Positions 63,870 to 64,000 of a DNA stretch of 64,000 bases are shown here, piece by piece (position 1 is the first letter of the stretch; the number at the start of each line of letters is the position of its first letter). The notes beneath the pieces are model-generated. The model was not told the origin of the DNA. It did not search any database and was given only the letters and a program-made list of their open reading frames with translations. Source of the DNA: Cellvibrio zantedeschiae (GTDB lineage: Bacteria > Pseudomonadota > Gammaproteobacteria > Pseudomonadales > Cellvibrionaceae); NCBI RefSeq assembly GCF_014652535.1, contig NZ_BMYZ01000001.1:806001-870000 (forward strand), read 5' to 3'. The position numbers and the translations under genes were made by a program.

Positions 63870-64000
63870 TTACTCTTTCAACAAATCAGCAACTGCGTTC
63901 GCCAGGAAAATATGAACGGCGGCTTCGTCAACCACGTATTCATTTTCACCCCAGAAGAATGGCCAGTCTTCGTGATTCTCCGGATAATCGGGTTTTAACA
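63870..64000 (-). CDS. C-terminal end of an unidentified gene (cut by window edge)
   Basis: An open frame on the minus strand enters from the right edge and ends with TAA at 63870-63872, giving about 43 residues with the stretches PENHEDWPFFWGENEYV and VHIFLANAVADLLKE. The acidic, aromatic composition and good codon use suggest a real gene, but I do not recognise the family and cannot name a function. The 175 bases between it and the multidomain lipoprotein start hold nothing else that I see. Confidence 0.55.
   Translation of the reverse strand, partial: LKPDYPENHEDWPFFWGENEYVVDEAAVHIFLANAVADLLKE

Noticed and set aside
1-64000. tRNA genes, rRNA, CRISPR arrays, integrases, prophage genes, replication origin
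   Set aside because: Looked for by eye in the intergenic stretches. No cloverleaf, regularly spaced repeats, DnaA-box cluster or phage-type gene was recognised.

Overview
The window looks like a chromosomal segment of a gammaproteobacterium, most likely Cellvibrio or a close relative in the Cellvibrionaceae. The reasons are the gene order ruvC-ruvA-ruvB-ybgC-tolQ-tolR-tolA-tolB-pal-cpoB, a Pseudomonas-like AspRS together with GatCAB, a PA4642-type small protein, and a secreted lipoprotein with the poly-serine linker typical of Cellvibrio and Saccharophagus. Base composition is moderate. No tRNA, rRNA, CRISPR array, prophage or transposase was recognised.

Layout. 1-7.7 kb: the 3' part of a GntP-type permease, a DUF349 protein, a DUF4124-like protein, mtgA, a CadC-like membrane regulator and a convergent SUMF1-domain protein. 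8.0-18.5 kb: the core block fmdB-like, aspS, yebC, ruvCAB, ybgC, tolQRAB, pal and cpoB (translation, recombination, envelope integrity). 18.6-22.8 kb: an SlyD-like isomerase, a FIST sensor paired with a GGDEF/EAL protein, and an SPOUT methyltransferase. 22.9-28.2 kb, minus strand: a PA4642-like gene, gatB, gatA, gatC and bepA. 28.4-36.4 kb: tusA, a pitrilysin-type protease, aceE and aceF. 36.5-48.6 kb: a REPIN-like palindrome, an esterase-like lipoprotein, VanZ-like, mobA, a catalase, a 1115-residue CPBP membrane protein, a GMC oxidoreductase with its small subunit, pdxH and a quinone oxidoreductase.

48.7-57.6 kb is the most unusual region. Eight tightly packed co-directional genes encode two substrate-binding-protein/OmpA fusions, a von Willebrand A lipoprotein, an XpaC-like membrane protein, a TelA-family protein, and a complete ABC importer whose binding protein resembles those of the urea-carboxylase/guanidine neighbourhood. 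No catabolic enzyme and no guanidine riboswitch was seen. The arrangement suggests an envelope-spanning solute-sensing and uptake system that couples periplasmic and peptidoglycan-anchored receptors to cytoplasmic TelA/XpaC. This is inference and I know of no described function for it.

57.7-64 kb: a DUF4166 protein, a family III CoA-transferase, a 690-bp non-coding element made of nested inverted repeats whose small hairpins covary between arms, a DUF1653 protein, tadA, a large multidomain lipoprotein with a HEXXH motif, and the C-terminal end of an unidentified gene at the right edge.
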